A DNA stretch of 18,546 nucleotides from CAYPZU01 sp964415395 (GTDB lineage Bacteria; Chlamydiota; Chlamydiia; Chlamydiales; SM23-39). How positions within the stretch are numbered: the stretch's first letter is position 1; the number at the start of each line of letters is the position of its first letter. This document shows, piece after piece, positions 6,883 through 14,058 of this stretch. A program made the translations under genes and the position numbers. Below the pieces are notes generated by a model. The model worked only from the letters and a program-made list of their open reading frames with translations. It did not search any database and was not told the DNA's origin. The stretch lies in contig CAYPZU010000042.1 in assembly GCA_964415395.1 (NCBI GenBank), forward strand, positions 1 to 18,546. The letters are read 5' to 3'.

Positions 6883-9420
6883 ATGATGCGGTTTTTAAAA
6901 CAGGGAACAGTTGTGGAGCCGTATCACGCCCTTCCTATTTTGGAAGTGTTCAAAAAGCTGGAAGCCTCCCCAAACGGCTTAACCACGGAAGAGGCAGCGC
7001 GCCGCCAGAAAATTTTCGGCAGAAACGTGCTTCATGAGGAAAAAACGAGCAAATGGAAGCTCTTTTTCCGGCAATTCCAAAGTCCTCTCGTCTATGTTCT
7101 GATGACGGCGTCTCTTGTGACGATTCTCATCGGAGAATGGACTGATTTCGCTCTGATCCTCTTTATTATCGCGATGAATGGGACGCTGGCTTTCTGGCAG
7201 GAGCTCAAAGCGGAAGCTTCGATCGCAGCCTTAAAAAAGATGACAGAGAGCAAGAACCAGGTTGCGCGGGACGGCAAATTCCTCCCCATCGCCTCATCGG
7301 AGCTGGTTCCCGGCGACTATGTGGTTCTCTACGAGGGAGAAGTGGTTGCCGCCGATATCCGCCTCACCGACAGCTCGGGACTCATGGCCGACGAATCTCC
7401 GATGACGGGGGAGTCTGCTCCTGTCGTGAAAGACCACGCAGCGGTTCTTCCGGAAAACAGCCTTCCTTACGAACTGGACAATATGCTTTTGGCGGGAACG
7501 GTCGTCGTCCGAGGCTCAGGCCACGGCGTCGTCGTCCGCACGGGAGGAAAAACCTATCTCGCTTCGATCGCAGAAAAGGCGAAAGAAGCTTCCCCGGAAA
7601 CGCCGCTTGTCAAAGCGCTTAATTTCTTCTCGCGGAAACTCATCCTGTTCCTGGTCGGCGTATTTGCTCTGATTGGCGCAGCGGGACTTTTCCAGGGGAG
7701 GGACGTTCTTGAATTCGGCTATATTCTTTTAGCCGGCCTTGTTTCGGCTGTGCCGGAAGGGCTTCCGATCGTCGTAACGTTGGTGATGGTCTTCGGGGCC
7801 GTCGCTTTGAGCCGCAAGCAGACGCTGATCCGCTACCTCCCTTCAGTCGAGACGCTGGGGACGACCAATGTGATCGCCTCGGATAAAACAGGGACGATCA
7901 CGGAAGGGAAGCTGATCGTGAAAGAGGTCTTCGCGCCCGATCCTGAAAAGATCCGGAGGGGCGCCGCCCTTTGCAACGACGCTGCCGACGGCGCAGGAGA
8001 TCCCCTTGACCGGGCTTTAGCATCCTGGGTGGAGGATTATGAAGAGATCCGGAGCCTCCACCCTCGCGTCTGGACCCATTCCTTCGATGCGCGCCTCATG
8101 CTGATGGCCACCGTGAACGAAGTCGCCGGAAAAGAGATTCTTTATGTCAAAGGCGCGTTCGAGTCGCTCAAAGAAAGGGCGGTCAATTCTGAGGAGTTTG
8201 CAGAGCTGGAGCGAGTTCTCGCGAAGTACCTGGAAGAGGGGCTCCGCGTCATCGCGTTCGGCGAGGGCGCATGGGAAGGAAATCCCGATCCCGCCTCCTG
8301 GAAAATCCGGATCGCCGGACTGATCGGATTTCTTGATCCGCCTAAAGCGGGCGTCCGGGATGCAGTTCTTTCAGCGAAAAAAGCGGGCGTCCGGGTCGTG
8401 ATGATCACAGGCGATCATCCGAAGACGGCGAAGGCGATTGCCAAAGAAGTGGCGATCTGGTCGGAGGGGGATGGGGTTCTTTCAGGGAAAGAAATCGAAG
8501 CGATGTCTGATGAAAGCCTCTCATCCGCGCTCAAGAAGACAACCGTGCTGGCGCGGATTTTGCCCGAACATAAATACCGTGTCGTGAAGCTGCTCCAAAG
8601 CGCGCGGGAGATCGTTGCGGTGACAGGCGATGGAGTCAATGACGTCCCTGCCCTCAAAGCGGCCGATATCGGAATCGCGATGGGATCGGGCACTGAGGCG
8701 GCGAAAAGCGTCTCGAAGATGGTAATCACCGACAATAACCTGAAAATCATCGTCGAGGCGATCCGGAACGCCCGCGTGATCGGCGACAATATCCGGAAAG
8801 TGATTTATTATCTCATCTCCACCTGCGTGCAGGAGATTTTCCTCCTTCTGCTCGCCGTTTTGGCCCAGCTTCCACCTCCGCTCGTTGCGATCCAGATCCT
8901 CTGGATCAACCTGATCAGCAACGGCGTGCAGGATAAATTCTTTCCGTTTGCGAAAGAGGAGGGGGACGTGATGCGCCATAAGCCGAGAAATCCGGAGAAG
9001 CAATTCTTCGATCTGGCGCAGTTTATCCGGATCCTCTGGTTCGGGCTTGGAGTGGGAGTGCTCTGTTTTGTTCTCTATCTCCATCTCCTCGACTCGTTTT
9101 CTAAACCGGAAGTCTCTACTTTGATCTTTACCTCAGTCGTTACGGCTCAGTGGGCGAACGGCCTGCAGGCGCAAAAAGAGAGGGAGCCGTTTTTCCTCCA
9201 CTTCGGGAGAAGCTTTGCGATCAATCCTTGGATCTACGGCGGGCTTGCTTTCGGCGTTCTGCTCCAGTGCTCCGTGATCTATCTCATTCCAGAGCTATTC
9301 CACAGCGTTCCGATCCCGCTTGCGCTTTGGAAATACCCGATCGGGATGTTCTTCGCCTCCTTTGGCCTTGTGGAACTTCGCAAGTGGTTCGAGCTGGCTT
9401 TGAGAAAAGGAAAAGCATAG
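6883..9420 (+). CDS. P-type cation-transporting ATPase (P2-like, ion unknown)
   Basis: An 845-aa membrane pump. Domain order: cation-ATPase N-terminal domain (YHALPILEVFKKLEAS), actuator with MTGES (E177), M4 with VPEGLP (E292), phosphorylation site SDKTGTIT (D334), nucleotide-binding KGA (K423), hinge TGDGVND (D583, D587), then the C-terminal helices. The stretch between the phosphorylated Asp and KGA is only about 90 residues, so the nucleotide domain is compact compared with SERCA. In M5 the SERCA ion ligand N768 is Cys (C648) while E771 is kept (E651). In M6, N796 is kept (N676), T799 becomes S679 and D800 becomes N680. PEGLP suggests a Ca2+-, Mn2+- or monovalent-cation-pump relative, but the transported ion cannot be named. 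A GAGGGGG stretch (6866-6872) is the likely ribosome binding site. It lies head to head with the His/Met-rich outer-membrane gene, only 18 bp away. Confidence 0.95.
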   Translation: MMRFLKQGTVVEPYHALPILEVFKKLEASPNGLTTEEAARRQKIFGRNVLHEEKTSKWKLFFRQFQSPLVYVLMTASLVTILIGEWTDFALILFIIAMNGTLAFWQELKAEASIAALKKMTESKNQVARDGKFLPIASSELVPGDYVVLYEGEVVAADIRLTDSSGLMADESPMTGESAPVVKDHAAVLPENSLPYELDNMLLAGTVVVRGSGHGVVVRTGGKTYLASIAEKAKEASPETPLVKALNFFSRKLILFLVGVFALIGAAGLFQGRDVLEFGYILLAGLVSAVPEGLPIVVTLVMVFGAVALSRKQTLIRYLPSVETLGTTNVIASDKTGTITEGKLIVKEVFAPDPEKIRRGAALCNDAADGAGDPLDRALASWVEDYEEIRSLHPRVWTHSFDARLMLMATVNEVAGKEILYVKGAFESLKERAVNSEEFAELERVLAKYLEEGLRVIAFGEGAWEGNPDPASWKIRIAGLIGFLDPPKAGVRDAVLSAKKAGVRVVMITGDHPKTAKAIAKEVAIWSEGDGVLSGKEIEAMSDESLSSALKKTTVLARILPEHKYRVVKLLQSAREIVAVTGDGVNDVPALKAADIGIAMGSGTEAAKSVSKMVITDNNLKIIVEAIRNARVIGDNIRKVIYYLISTCVQEIFLLLLAVLAQLPPPLVAIQILWINLISNGVQDKFFPFAKEEGDVMRHKPRNPEKQFFDLAQFIRILWFGLGVGVLCFVLYLHLLDSFSKPEVSTLIFTSVVTAQWANGLQAQKEREPFFLHFGRSFAINPWIYGGLAFGVLLQCSVIYLIPELFHSVPIPLALWKYPIGMFFASFGLVELRKWFELALRKGKA

Positions 9421-9425
9421 CCAAA

Positions 9426-10655
9426 CTATCTGCATGGGGGGACGGAGATGGTTCCCAGAAGCGTTCTCGCATTGGAAGTGACGGCATAGACTGTATACGA
9501 AAAGGTCTCTTCTTTTTTCCTTGCGCGGTCGAAATACGACGTGGATGAAACGGATCCGATCAGTTGGTTTTCGCGATAGATTTCATATTGGACGGGGACA
9601 ACGCTGACAATCGGGGTCCAGCTGATTTCGTTCGAAAGGGAGGTTTGGGTCAGGAAAATCGTTTTGCTGCAATCGCCTGACACCAAGTCGGAGCAAAGAA
9701 TGCCGATGCCGAGCGGCATCGAAAAGAGAGCGCCTGTTGTATAGAGCAGCGAGCGCGTCGCTCCATCGATTACGCTCATTGTATTGGCGTTATAATGGCT
9801 TACATAGATACCAGAGCCTTCTGTGGAAATGGAGATCCCGTACGAAGGAGCGGATCCCCCCGGGAGCGCGATGCTGCCTGGCAGAACGGCGTTTGTTGCA
9901 ATGTCGTAGAGATAAACAGCGTCATCCGAAATCGAGGTGATGTAGGCGATGGCTCCGTCCGGGGTGATGGCGATGTCTTGCGGTGCATTCATCGGCGCTA
10001 AGGAATGTGTCGTTGCCGCATGCGTCGCCAGATCAATCACCGTGATATCGTTCGATCCTTGATTGACGATGTAGGCGTTATCGAGCGTGAAAGCAAGGCC
10101 GTTTGGGGTCGTTCCGGCAGCGACCGTTGTAATATAGCTGTTGTCAGCGGCGTTGTAGATCTCTACATGGTTGGATCCGGTAACGACCACATAAAGTTCG
10201 CTCCCATCTGGGGATACGCCCACCTCATTTGGATTGGAGCCCATGAGGGTGATCGTCGCAATATGGGCGTTGCTTGCTGTGTCGATGACATAGACTTCAT
10301 GCGAGGAATTGCCAGCGACATAGACCCTGCTTGCCGTAGCTGTGATCCCGACAGGCGTCGAGCCGGGCGGCAGAGGAATTGTCGCAAGCATCCCATTGGT
10401 CGCTGTGTCAATCACTGTAACGCTTTCTCCGGTTTGATCAGAGATGTAAGCGCGGGCTTGACCTGGAGTAAAGGCGATTTCGCGCGGCCCAAGTCCCGTC
10501 GGCACTGAAGAAAGGATGGTGTTTGAAGCAGAGTCGAATTCGGTTAAATCCATGGAAGCCGCATTGTTATTCGCAACATAAATTCGCTGGCACGCTCCAT
10601 CGGCCATGGCTGCGCAGAAGCTTGTAAAAATAAGCGTGAATACGGCGGTCTTCAT
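9426..10655 (-). CDS. Exported YVTN-type seven-bladed beta-propeller with C-terminal FN3-like domain
   Basis: A 409-aa secreted protein. A signal peptide (MKTAVFTLIFTSFCAAMADG, likely cleaved after about residue 18) is followed by seven propeller blades that start near Y26, Y70, Y112, Y155, Y195, Y238 and Y284. Each blade carries an xYVxN/G-like strand, a VIDTATN-like strand and a SPDG-type turn. Residues about 330-405 (ISWTP, VQYEIYRENQLIGS, FSYTVYAV) look like a fibronectin type III or Ig-like domain. A Cys pair (C321, C329) links the two parts. Such proteins usually act outside the cytoplasm in binding or adhesion; no catalytic residues are evident. ATG 10655 is preceded by GGAG about 9 bases upstream. 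The stop lies 5 bp from the convergent ATPase stop with no visible terminator between. Confidence 0.88.
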   Translation of the reverse strand: MKTAVFTLIFTSFCAAMADGACQRIYVANNNAASMDLTEFDSASNTILSSVPTGLGPREIAFTPGQARAYISDQTGESVTVIDTATNGMLATIPLPPGSTPVGITATASRVYVAGNSSHEVYVIDTASNAHIATITLMGSNPNEVGVSPDGSELYVVVTGSNHVEIYNAADNSYITTVAAGTTPNGLAFTLDNAYIVNQGSNDITVIDLATHAATTHSLAPMNAPQDIAITPDGAIAYITSISDDAVYLYDIATNAVLPGSIALPGGSAPSYGISISTEGSGIYVSHYNANTMSVIDGATRSLLYTTGALFSMPLGIGILCSDLVSGDCSKTIFLTQTSLSNEISWTPIVSVVPVQYEIYRENQLIGSVSSTSYFDRARKKEETFSYTVYAVTSNARTLLGTISVPPCR

Positions 10656-10681
10656 CTGAAAAACTCCATTTTTGTGGAAAG

Positions 10682-10709
10682 ATTGTAAAGTAAAAAGTTA
10701 TTTTGTAGA
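10682..10709 (-). promoter_or_regulatory. Candidate sigma70-type promoter for the beta-propeller gene
   Basis: On the minus strand, -35 TCTACA (10709-10704) and -10 TACAAT (10687-10682) are separated by 16 bp. They lie in the AT-rich 82-bp gap between two divergent genes. The predicted start would give a leader of about 20 bases including the GGAG site. The -10 is good and the -35 modest. Confidence 0.35.
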
Positions 10710-10737
10710 AAGCTGTTTTTTGAACTGGAGAATCTTC

Positions 10738-11301
10738 ATGCGGTCCTGGTTTTTTGCGCTTGTTCTTTTGCCCTTTCATCTGATTTCCTTTGAAACACGC
10801 CTTGAGGCAAAAGCGTCTTACTTTTATCCCACCGACTCAACCACGCGTCAAATCATGGGGTCGGGAGTCTTAATCGGAGCGGAATCGTCTTTTCAGGCGT
10901 ACCGGGGTCTTTATCCGTGGCTAAGCGCCAGCGTTTTTCCAAACCGGGGCCATTCGATCGGGGAGCGGTTCAATACAAAAATGCGCCTGGTTCCTATCGG
11001 CGTAGGGCTGAAATATCTTTTCGATGCAGGGTGTTTATCTCCCTATATTGGAGCTGGATTTCTCCCTTCCTATCTTTATTGCAAGGATGAGGCTCCTGCG
11101 GTCAAGCGGGTGCGGAAGAAGTGGGGTCTTGGAGGCATTTTTAAAACCGGTCTCTGTATTGACGCGAGCTGGTTTTTCGTGGACCTCTTCGCTGAATACA
11201 TGCTTTTGAAGTTTGACTTTTCCGATACAGAAAAAACATATGGCAGGAAAGCTGATTTGAGCGGCCTTTCAGCAGGAGGCGGCCTTGGAGTCCGTTTTTA
11301 A
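10738..11301 (+). CDS. Small outer-membrane beta-barrel protein
   Basis: A 187-aa exported protein. ATG 10738 is chosen because GGAG (10727-10730) stands 7 bases before it and a signal peptide (MRSWFFALVLLPFHLISFE) begins there. An upstream GTG at 10672 would add 22 polar residues and hide the signal. The mature part alternates aromatic and polar residues (KASYFYP, GLYPWLSASVFP, LSPYIGAGFLPSYLY, WFFVDLFAEYMLLKFDF) and ends in GLGVRF. A C-terminal Phe is the usual outer-membrane barrel signature. The pattern resembles OmpW/OmpA-like eight-stranded barrels, with the conserved 'G.G..Y.....SPYIGAGF' segment. The ligand is unknown. It is divergent from the propeller gene and 42 bp upstream of the exported methyltransferase. 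Confidence 0.75.
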   Translation: MRSWFFALVLLPFHLISFETRLEAKASYFYPTDSTTRQIMGSGVLIGAESSFQAYRGLYPWLSASVFPNRGHSIGERFNTKMRLVPIGVGLKYLFDAGCLSPYIGAGFLPSYLYCKDEAPAVKRVRKKWGLGGIFKTGLCIDASWFFVDLFAEYMLLKFDFSDTEKTYGRKADLSGLSAGGGLGVRF

Positions 11302-11343
11302 AATACAGCGAATTTCTCTCCTAGATTAGAATCATCGGTTAAT

Positions 11344-12189
11344 ATGTTTCTTCGTTTTTTCTGTGGTATTTTTCTTTTTTCCTTTCTTTTTGCTGAAAGT
11401 TCCTATTGGGACGCCGGCCTTGCGCGCTCGTATGTCCACAGCTCGGAATTGCAGAGGCGGTGGGCCGTCTCCTTTCTTGCTCCCTATCTGAAAACGCTGA
11501 GAGGGGATGAAATGATCCTCGACATCGGCTGCGGAGATGGGAAGATCACCGCCGATCTTTCCCGCTTTGCGCCGCACGGCTTTGTCCTCGGCATCGATCC
11601 TTCGTCTGCGATGATCGGGTGGGCATTAAGACAATTTCATCCTGTTGAATATCCGAACCTCAGTTTTGCGGAAGGGAGCTTTCTTCATCCCGCAGAGATC
11701 GGCCTCTTTGATTGGGTCGTGTCTTTTTGCGCGCTCCAGCATTGCCCCGATATCCCCGCGGCTCTTGACAGCGCGCTCTCTCTTCTCAAGCCGGGCGGGC
11801 GGCTCCTCGTTTTGGTGCCGGCTCTGGCCAACCCCGCGTGGAACCTAGCGCGCGCAGCCGTTCAGAAAAGGCTCCGCTGGCTGCCCTATTGGCAAAATAT
11901 CCCCCCGCGGAAATTCCTCTCCGCCGAGCAATATGAAGAGCTTTTTTCGAAGGCGGGCTTTCATTCCTATTTGATCCGCCCCATCGAAACGCGAGATCCG
12001 TTCGTCGACAGGGAAGAGCTGCTCGTTTGGCTCGAAGGGACGTTCACTCCGGCGGTGCCTTTAGCTGAAAGGCGGGCTTTCTATGAGGAGTGGATCGATG
12101 AGTATCTGCGCCTCGATCCCGAAGCGGTCGGGCCGGATGGCGTCTTCTATGGTAAAATGGGGACGATCTGGATCGAAGCTCTTCGTTGA
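11344..12189 (+). CDS. Exported SAM-dependent methyltransferase (Methyltransf_11/25, trans-aconitate methyltransferase-like)
   Basis: A 281-aa protein. The N-terminal MFLRFFCGIFLFSFLFAESS is a strongly hydrophobic signal-peptide-like segment. A class I methyltransferase domain follows: SELQRRWAVSFL, motif I MILDIGCGDGKIT (57-69), acid D85 in VLGIDPSSAM, FDWVVSFCALQH (motif IV region) and LLKPGGRLLVLVP. The C-terminal part with FLSAEQYEELFSKAGF and EEWIDEYLRLDP resembles trans-aconitate or juvenile-hormone-acid-type methyltransferases acting on small carboxylic acids. The substrate is not predictable. No strong Shine-Dalgarno sequence precedes ATG 11344. It ends 53 bp before the CoA-transferase. 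The unusual point is an export signal in front of an intact SAM-binding domain. Confidence 0.85.
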   Translation: MFLRFFCGIFLFSFLFAESSYWDAGLARSYVHSSELQRRWAVSFLAPYLKTLRGDEMILDIGCGDGKITADLSRFAPHGFVLGIDPSSAMIGWALRQFHPVEYPNLSFAEGSFLHPAEIGLFDWVVSFCALQHCPDIPAALDSALSLLKPGGRLLVLVPALANPAWNLARAAVQKRLRWLPYWQNIPPRKFLSAEQYEELFSKAGFHSYLIRPIETRDPFVDREELLVWLEGTFTPAVPLAERRAFYEEWIDEYLRLDPEAVGPDGVFYGKMGTIWIEALR

Positions 12190-12215
12190 TTCTTTATTCC
12201 TTTGTTCAGTATACG
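12186..12215 (+). promoter_or_regulatory. Candidate promoter before the CoA-transferase
   Basis: TTGATT (12186-12191), an 18-bp spacer and TATACG (12210-12215) lie in the short gap after the methyltransferase gene. A good ribosome site, GAGGA (12232-12236), stands 6 bases before ATG 12243. Both hexamers match consensus at 4 of 6 positions, so this is tentative. Confidence 0.3.
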
Positions 12216-12242
12216 AAAGGAAAATAGACCCGAGGATTTTCC

Positions 12243-13676
12243 ATGGCTCACGTCGACACAAAAACATCGCAGCAGGCGCTTGATCTGATTTTGTCTGCGA
12301 TCGGAAAGAAAGAATCGCAGTTCAAGGGGAAGGTGCGGATCAAAGGGAAAGACCCGGTGTTGGCGTCGCGCCACCGCTTCGGCGAAGTGATGGCGGCGGC
12401 GCAGGCGGCTTTCGGCATGGCGCTGAGCGATTTGTGGGAGCTGCGCGGCGGCAAATGCCAAAATGTGACCGTCGATGTAAAAAACGCAGTGCACCAGCAC
12501 CACGGGGTCGCCTTCATGCGACAGAACGGGCGCAGGCTGCCATTCACAGATTACGGCTCGGCGGCGGGCGTCGATTCTCCTTTGAGCGGGGAATTTTACC
12601 CGACGCGCGACGGGAAATTCGTGAAGATGGAGTTCTACTATCCGCGCCTGAGGGACGCCGTCTACAAAGTGCTCAAGTGCGCGCCCACGCAGAGAGCTGT
12701 CGAAGCGGCTGTGATGCAGTGGGACGCCGAGGCCCTTGAAAAAGCGATCCGGGAAGAATCGGGTGCGATCGGCATCGTCCGGACGCCTGAGGAGTGGCTC
12801 GCCCATCCCGTCGGCAGAAGACTCGCCTCGAAACCGATCGTCGAAGTGGAGAAGATCGGCGAGAGCGATCCGATTCCGCTCCCGAAAGGACATAAGGCTG
12901 TTTTAGATGGCATCCGCGTCCTCGACTGCACGCATGTGATCGGGGGGCCGATTACGGGGCGGACGCTGGCCGAATTCGGCGCCGACGTGCTCCACATCAC
13001 CAAACCCAACTATCCCGACCATCTCAACTGGCGCCTCGAGACCGATATCGGCAAGCGGACCGCTTACTGCGATTTCAACGACGAAGCCGACATGCGCCAG
13101 TTTTTTGCCCTCCTTCAGGACGCAGACGTCTTCACCTGTTCCTACCTCAACCTGGATCAGAAAGGAATTTCTCCCAAACGGCTCGCTTCATCGAAGCCAG
13201 GGATCATCTCCCACGAGCTCCGCTGCTTCGATTTCGAAGGCGAATGGGCGAACTTCCGCGGGTTCGACATGATGGCTGTCACAGTGTCAGGCTATGTCGA
13301 CACGGAAGGAGCTGTCGACGCTCCTCTGATGCCGCTCCAAGTCATCTTCGCCGACTATCTGGCCGCCTACGCAGGCTCTGCCGGGATCGCCGCCGCGCTC
13401 TACAGAAGAGCGACCGAAGGGGGTAGCTACCAGGTAAGAGTTTCTCTCACGAGGATGTGCATGTGGGCGCAGCAGCTTGGCCTTCTCGACCATGCTGCGC
13501 TTAATGGAACGAAGCCGTTTTCCGATATCGTGAAAGAGAAAAACCTGCCGCTGGCGAAAATCGGCAGCCCGTTTGGCGAAATCACTTATTTGCCGACGCT
13601 GATCGACATGCCAGACATCAAGCCCCACTTTATCCGCGGCCCGCAGCCTCTCGGCTCGTCGCCTCTCATTTGGTAA
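12243..13676 (+). CDS. Family III CoA-transferase (CaiB/BaiF) with an extra N-terminal half-domain
   Basis: A 477-aa cytosolic enzyme. The C-terminal half (from about residue 220) is a recognisable family III domain: GIRVLDCTHVIGGPITGRTL, GADVLHITKPNYP, DIGKRTAYCDF, KPGIISHELRCF and RGFDMMAVTVSG. D342 in RGFD sits where the acyl-CoA-forming catalytic Asp lies (Asp156 of MCR-type racemases). GGSYQVRVSL follows. Residues about 1-205 look like the second half of the same fold: RGGKCQNVTVDV at 69-79, then YPTRDGKFVKME, then EEWLAHPVGRRLASKPIVEVEKIG. The gene therefore carries a tail-half followed by a head-half, a layout seen in some actinobacterial-type CoA-transferases. The acyl substrate is unknown. 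The start is supported by GAGGA 6 bases upstream. Confidence 0.88.
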   Translation: MAHVDTKTSQQALDLILSAIGKKESQFKGKVRIKGKDPVLASRHRFGEVMAAAQAAFGMALSDLWELRGGKCQNVTVDVKNAVHQHHGVAFMRQNGRRLPFTDYGSAAGVDSPLSGEFYPTRDGKFVKMEFYYPRLRDAVYKVLKCAPTQRAVEAAVMQWDAEALEKAIREESGAIGIVRTPEEWLAHPVGRRLASKPIVEVEKIGESDPIPLPKGHKAVLDGIRVLDCTHVIGGPITGRTLAEFGADVLHITKPNYPDHLNWRLETDIGKRTAYCDFNDEADMRQFFALLQDADVFTCSYLNLDQKGISPKRLASSKPGIISHELRCFDFEGEWANFRGFDMMAVTVSGYVDTEGAVDAPLMPLQVIFADYLAAYAGSAGIAAALYRRATEGGSYQVRVSLTRMCMWAQQLGLLDHAALNGTKPFSDIVKEKNLPLAKIGSPFGEITYLPTLIDMPDIKPHFIRGPQPLGSSPLIW

Positions 13677-13681
13677 AGTTC

Positions 13682-13710
13682 TTGTAAAAATATAATTTAT
13701 TTCTCATAAT
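13682..13710 (+). promoter_or_regulatory. Promoter for the 107-aa gene and NlpC/P60 operon
   Basis: TTGTAA (13682-13687), a 17-bp spacer and CATAAT (13705-13710, 5 of 6) lie in an AT-rich gap after the CoA-transferase. The predicted start is near 13717, giving a leader of about 18 bases that includes the ribosome site AGGAAGGGG before ATG 13735. It fits a housekeeping sigma factor. Confidence 0.5.
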
Positions 13711-13734
13711 CGCCTCTTTCATCAGGAAGGGGCT

Positions 13735-14058
13735 ATGGTCAAGATCTTCCACCCAGAAACTGTCCGCCAATGCCAGGCTGAATTGGCGCGATGCGCAGCA
13801 GAGATCCAGCAAGAAGGGGGGCTCTCTTACGTTCAAGCCGCGCATCTGGCGGGAAGTCGGGCGATTCGGAGGTTCGTGAGGATGAAACGGGTTGTCTACG
13901 CCGAGATGCTGAAATACCGGGTTGCCCGCGAGCAGGATGATTTGAGCGAGATCGACGCCAGTCTCTATCTCAGCTGGATCCGGGCTGGCGTCCGCATCAT
14001 CAGGCGCTTGGATCTCAAGATCCGCATCATTCACCAGATTACAGGAAGGGCAGTATGA
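13735..14058 (+). CDS. Unknown 107-aa helical basic protein, coupled to NlpC/P60
   Basis: I do not recognise this family. It is a small, Arg-rich, mostly helical soluble protein (AELARCAAEI, SYVQAAHLAGSRAIRRFVRM, YLSWIRAGVRIIRRLDLKIRIIHQI) with no signal peptide or membrane segment. It is likely real: it has its own promoter, a strong AGGAAGG ribosome site about 6 bases before ATG 13735, and its stop overlaps the next start in an ATGA at 14055-14058. The coupling suggests a partner or regulator of the downstream cell-wall peptidase, but nothing in the sequence says which. Confidence 0.7.
   Translation: MVKIFHPETVRQCQAELARCAAEIQQEGGLSYVQAAHLAGSRAIRRFVRMKRVVYAEMLKYRVAREQDDLSEIDASLYLSWIRAGVRIIRRLDLKIRIIHQITGRAV

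Noticed and set aside
12147..12893. 248-aa minus-strand open frame over the CoA-transferase start
   Set aside because: It is antisense to a clear CoA-transferase domain and has no motif of its own; GC-rich sequence gives long chance frames.
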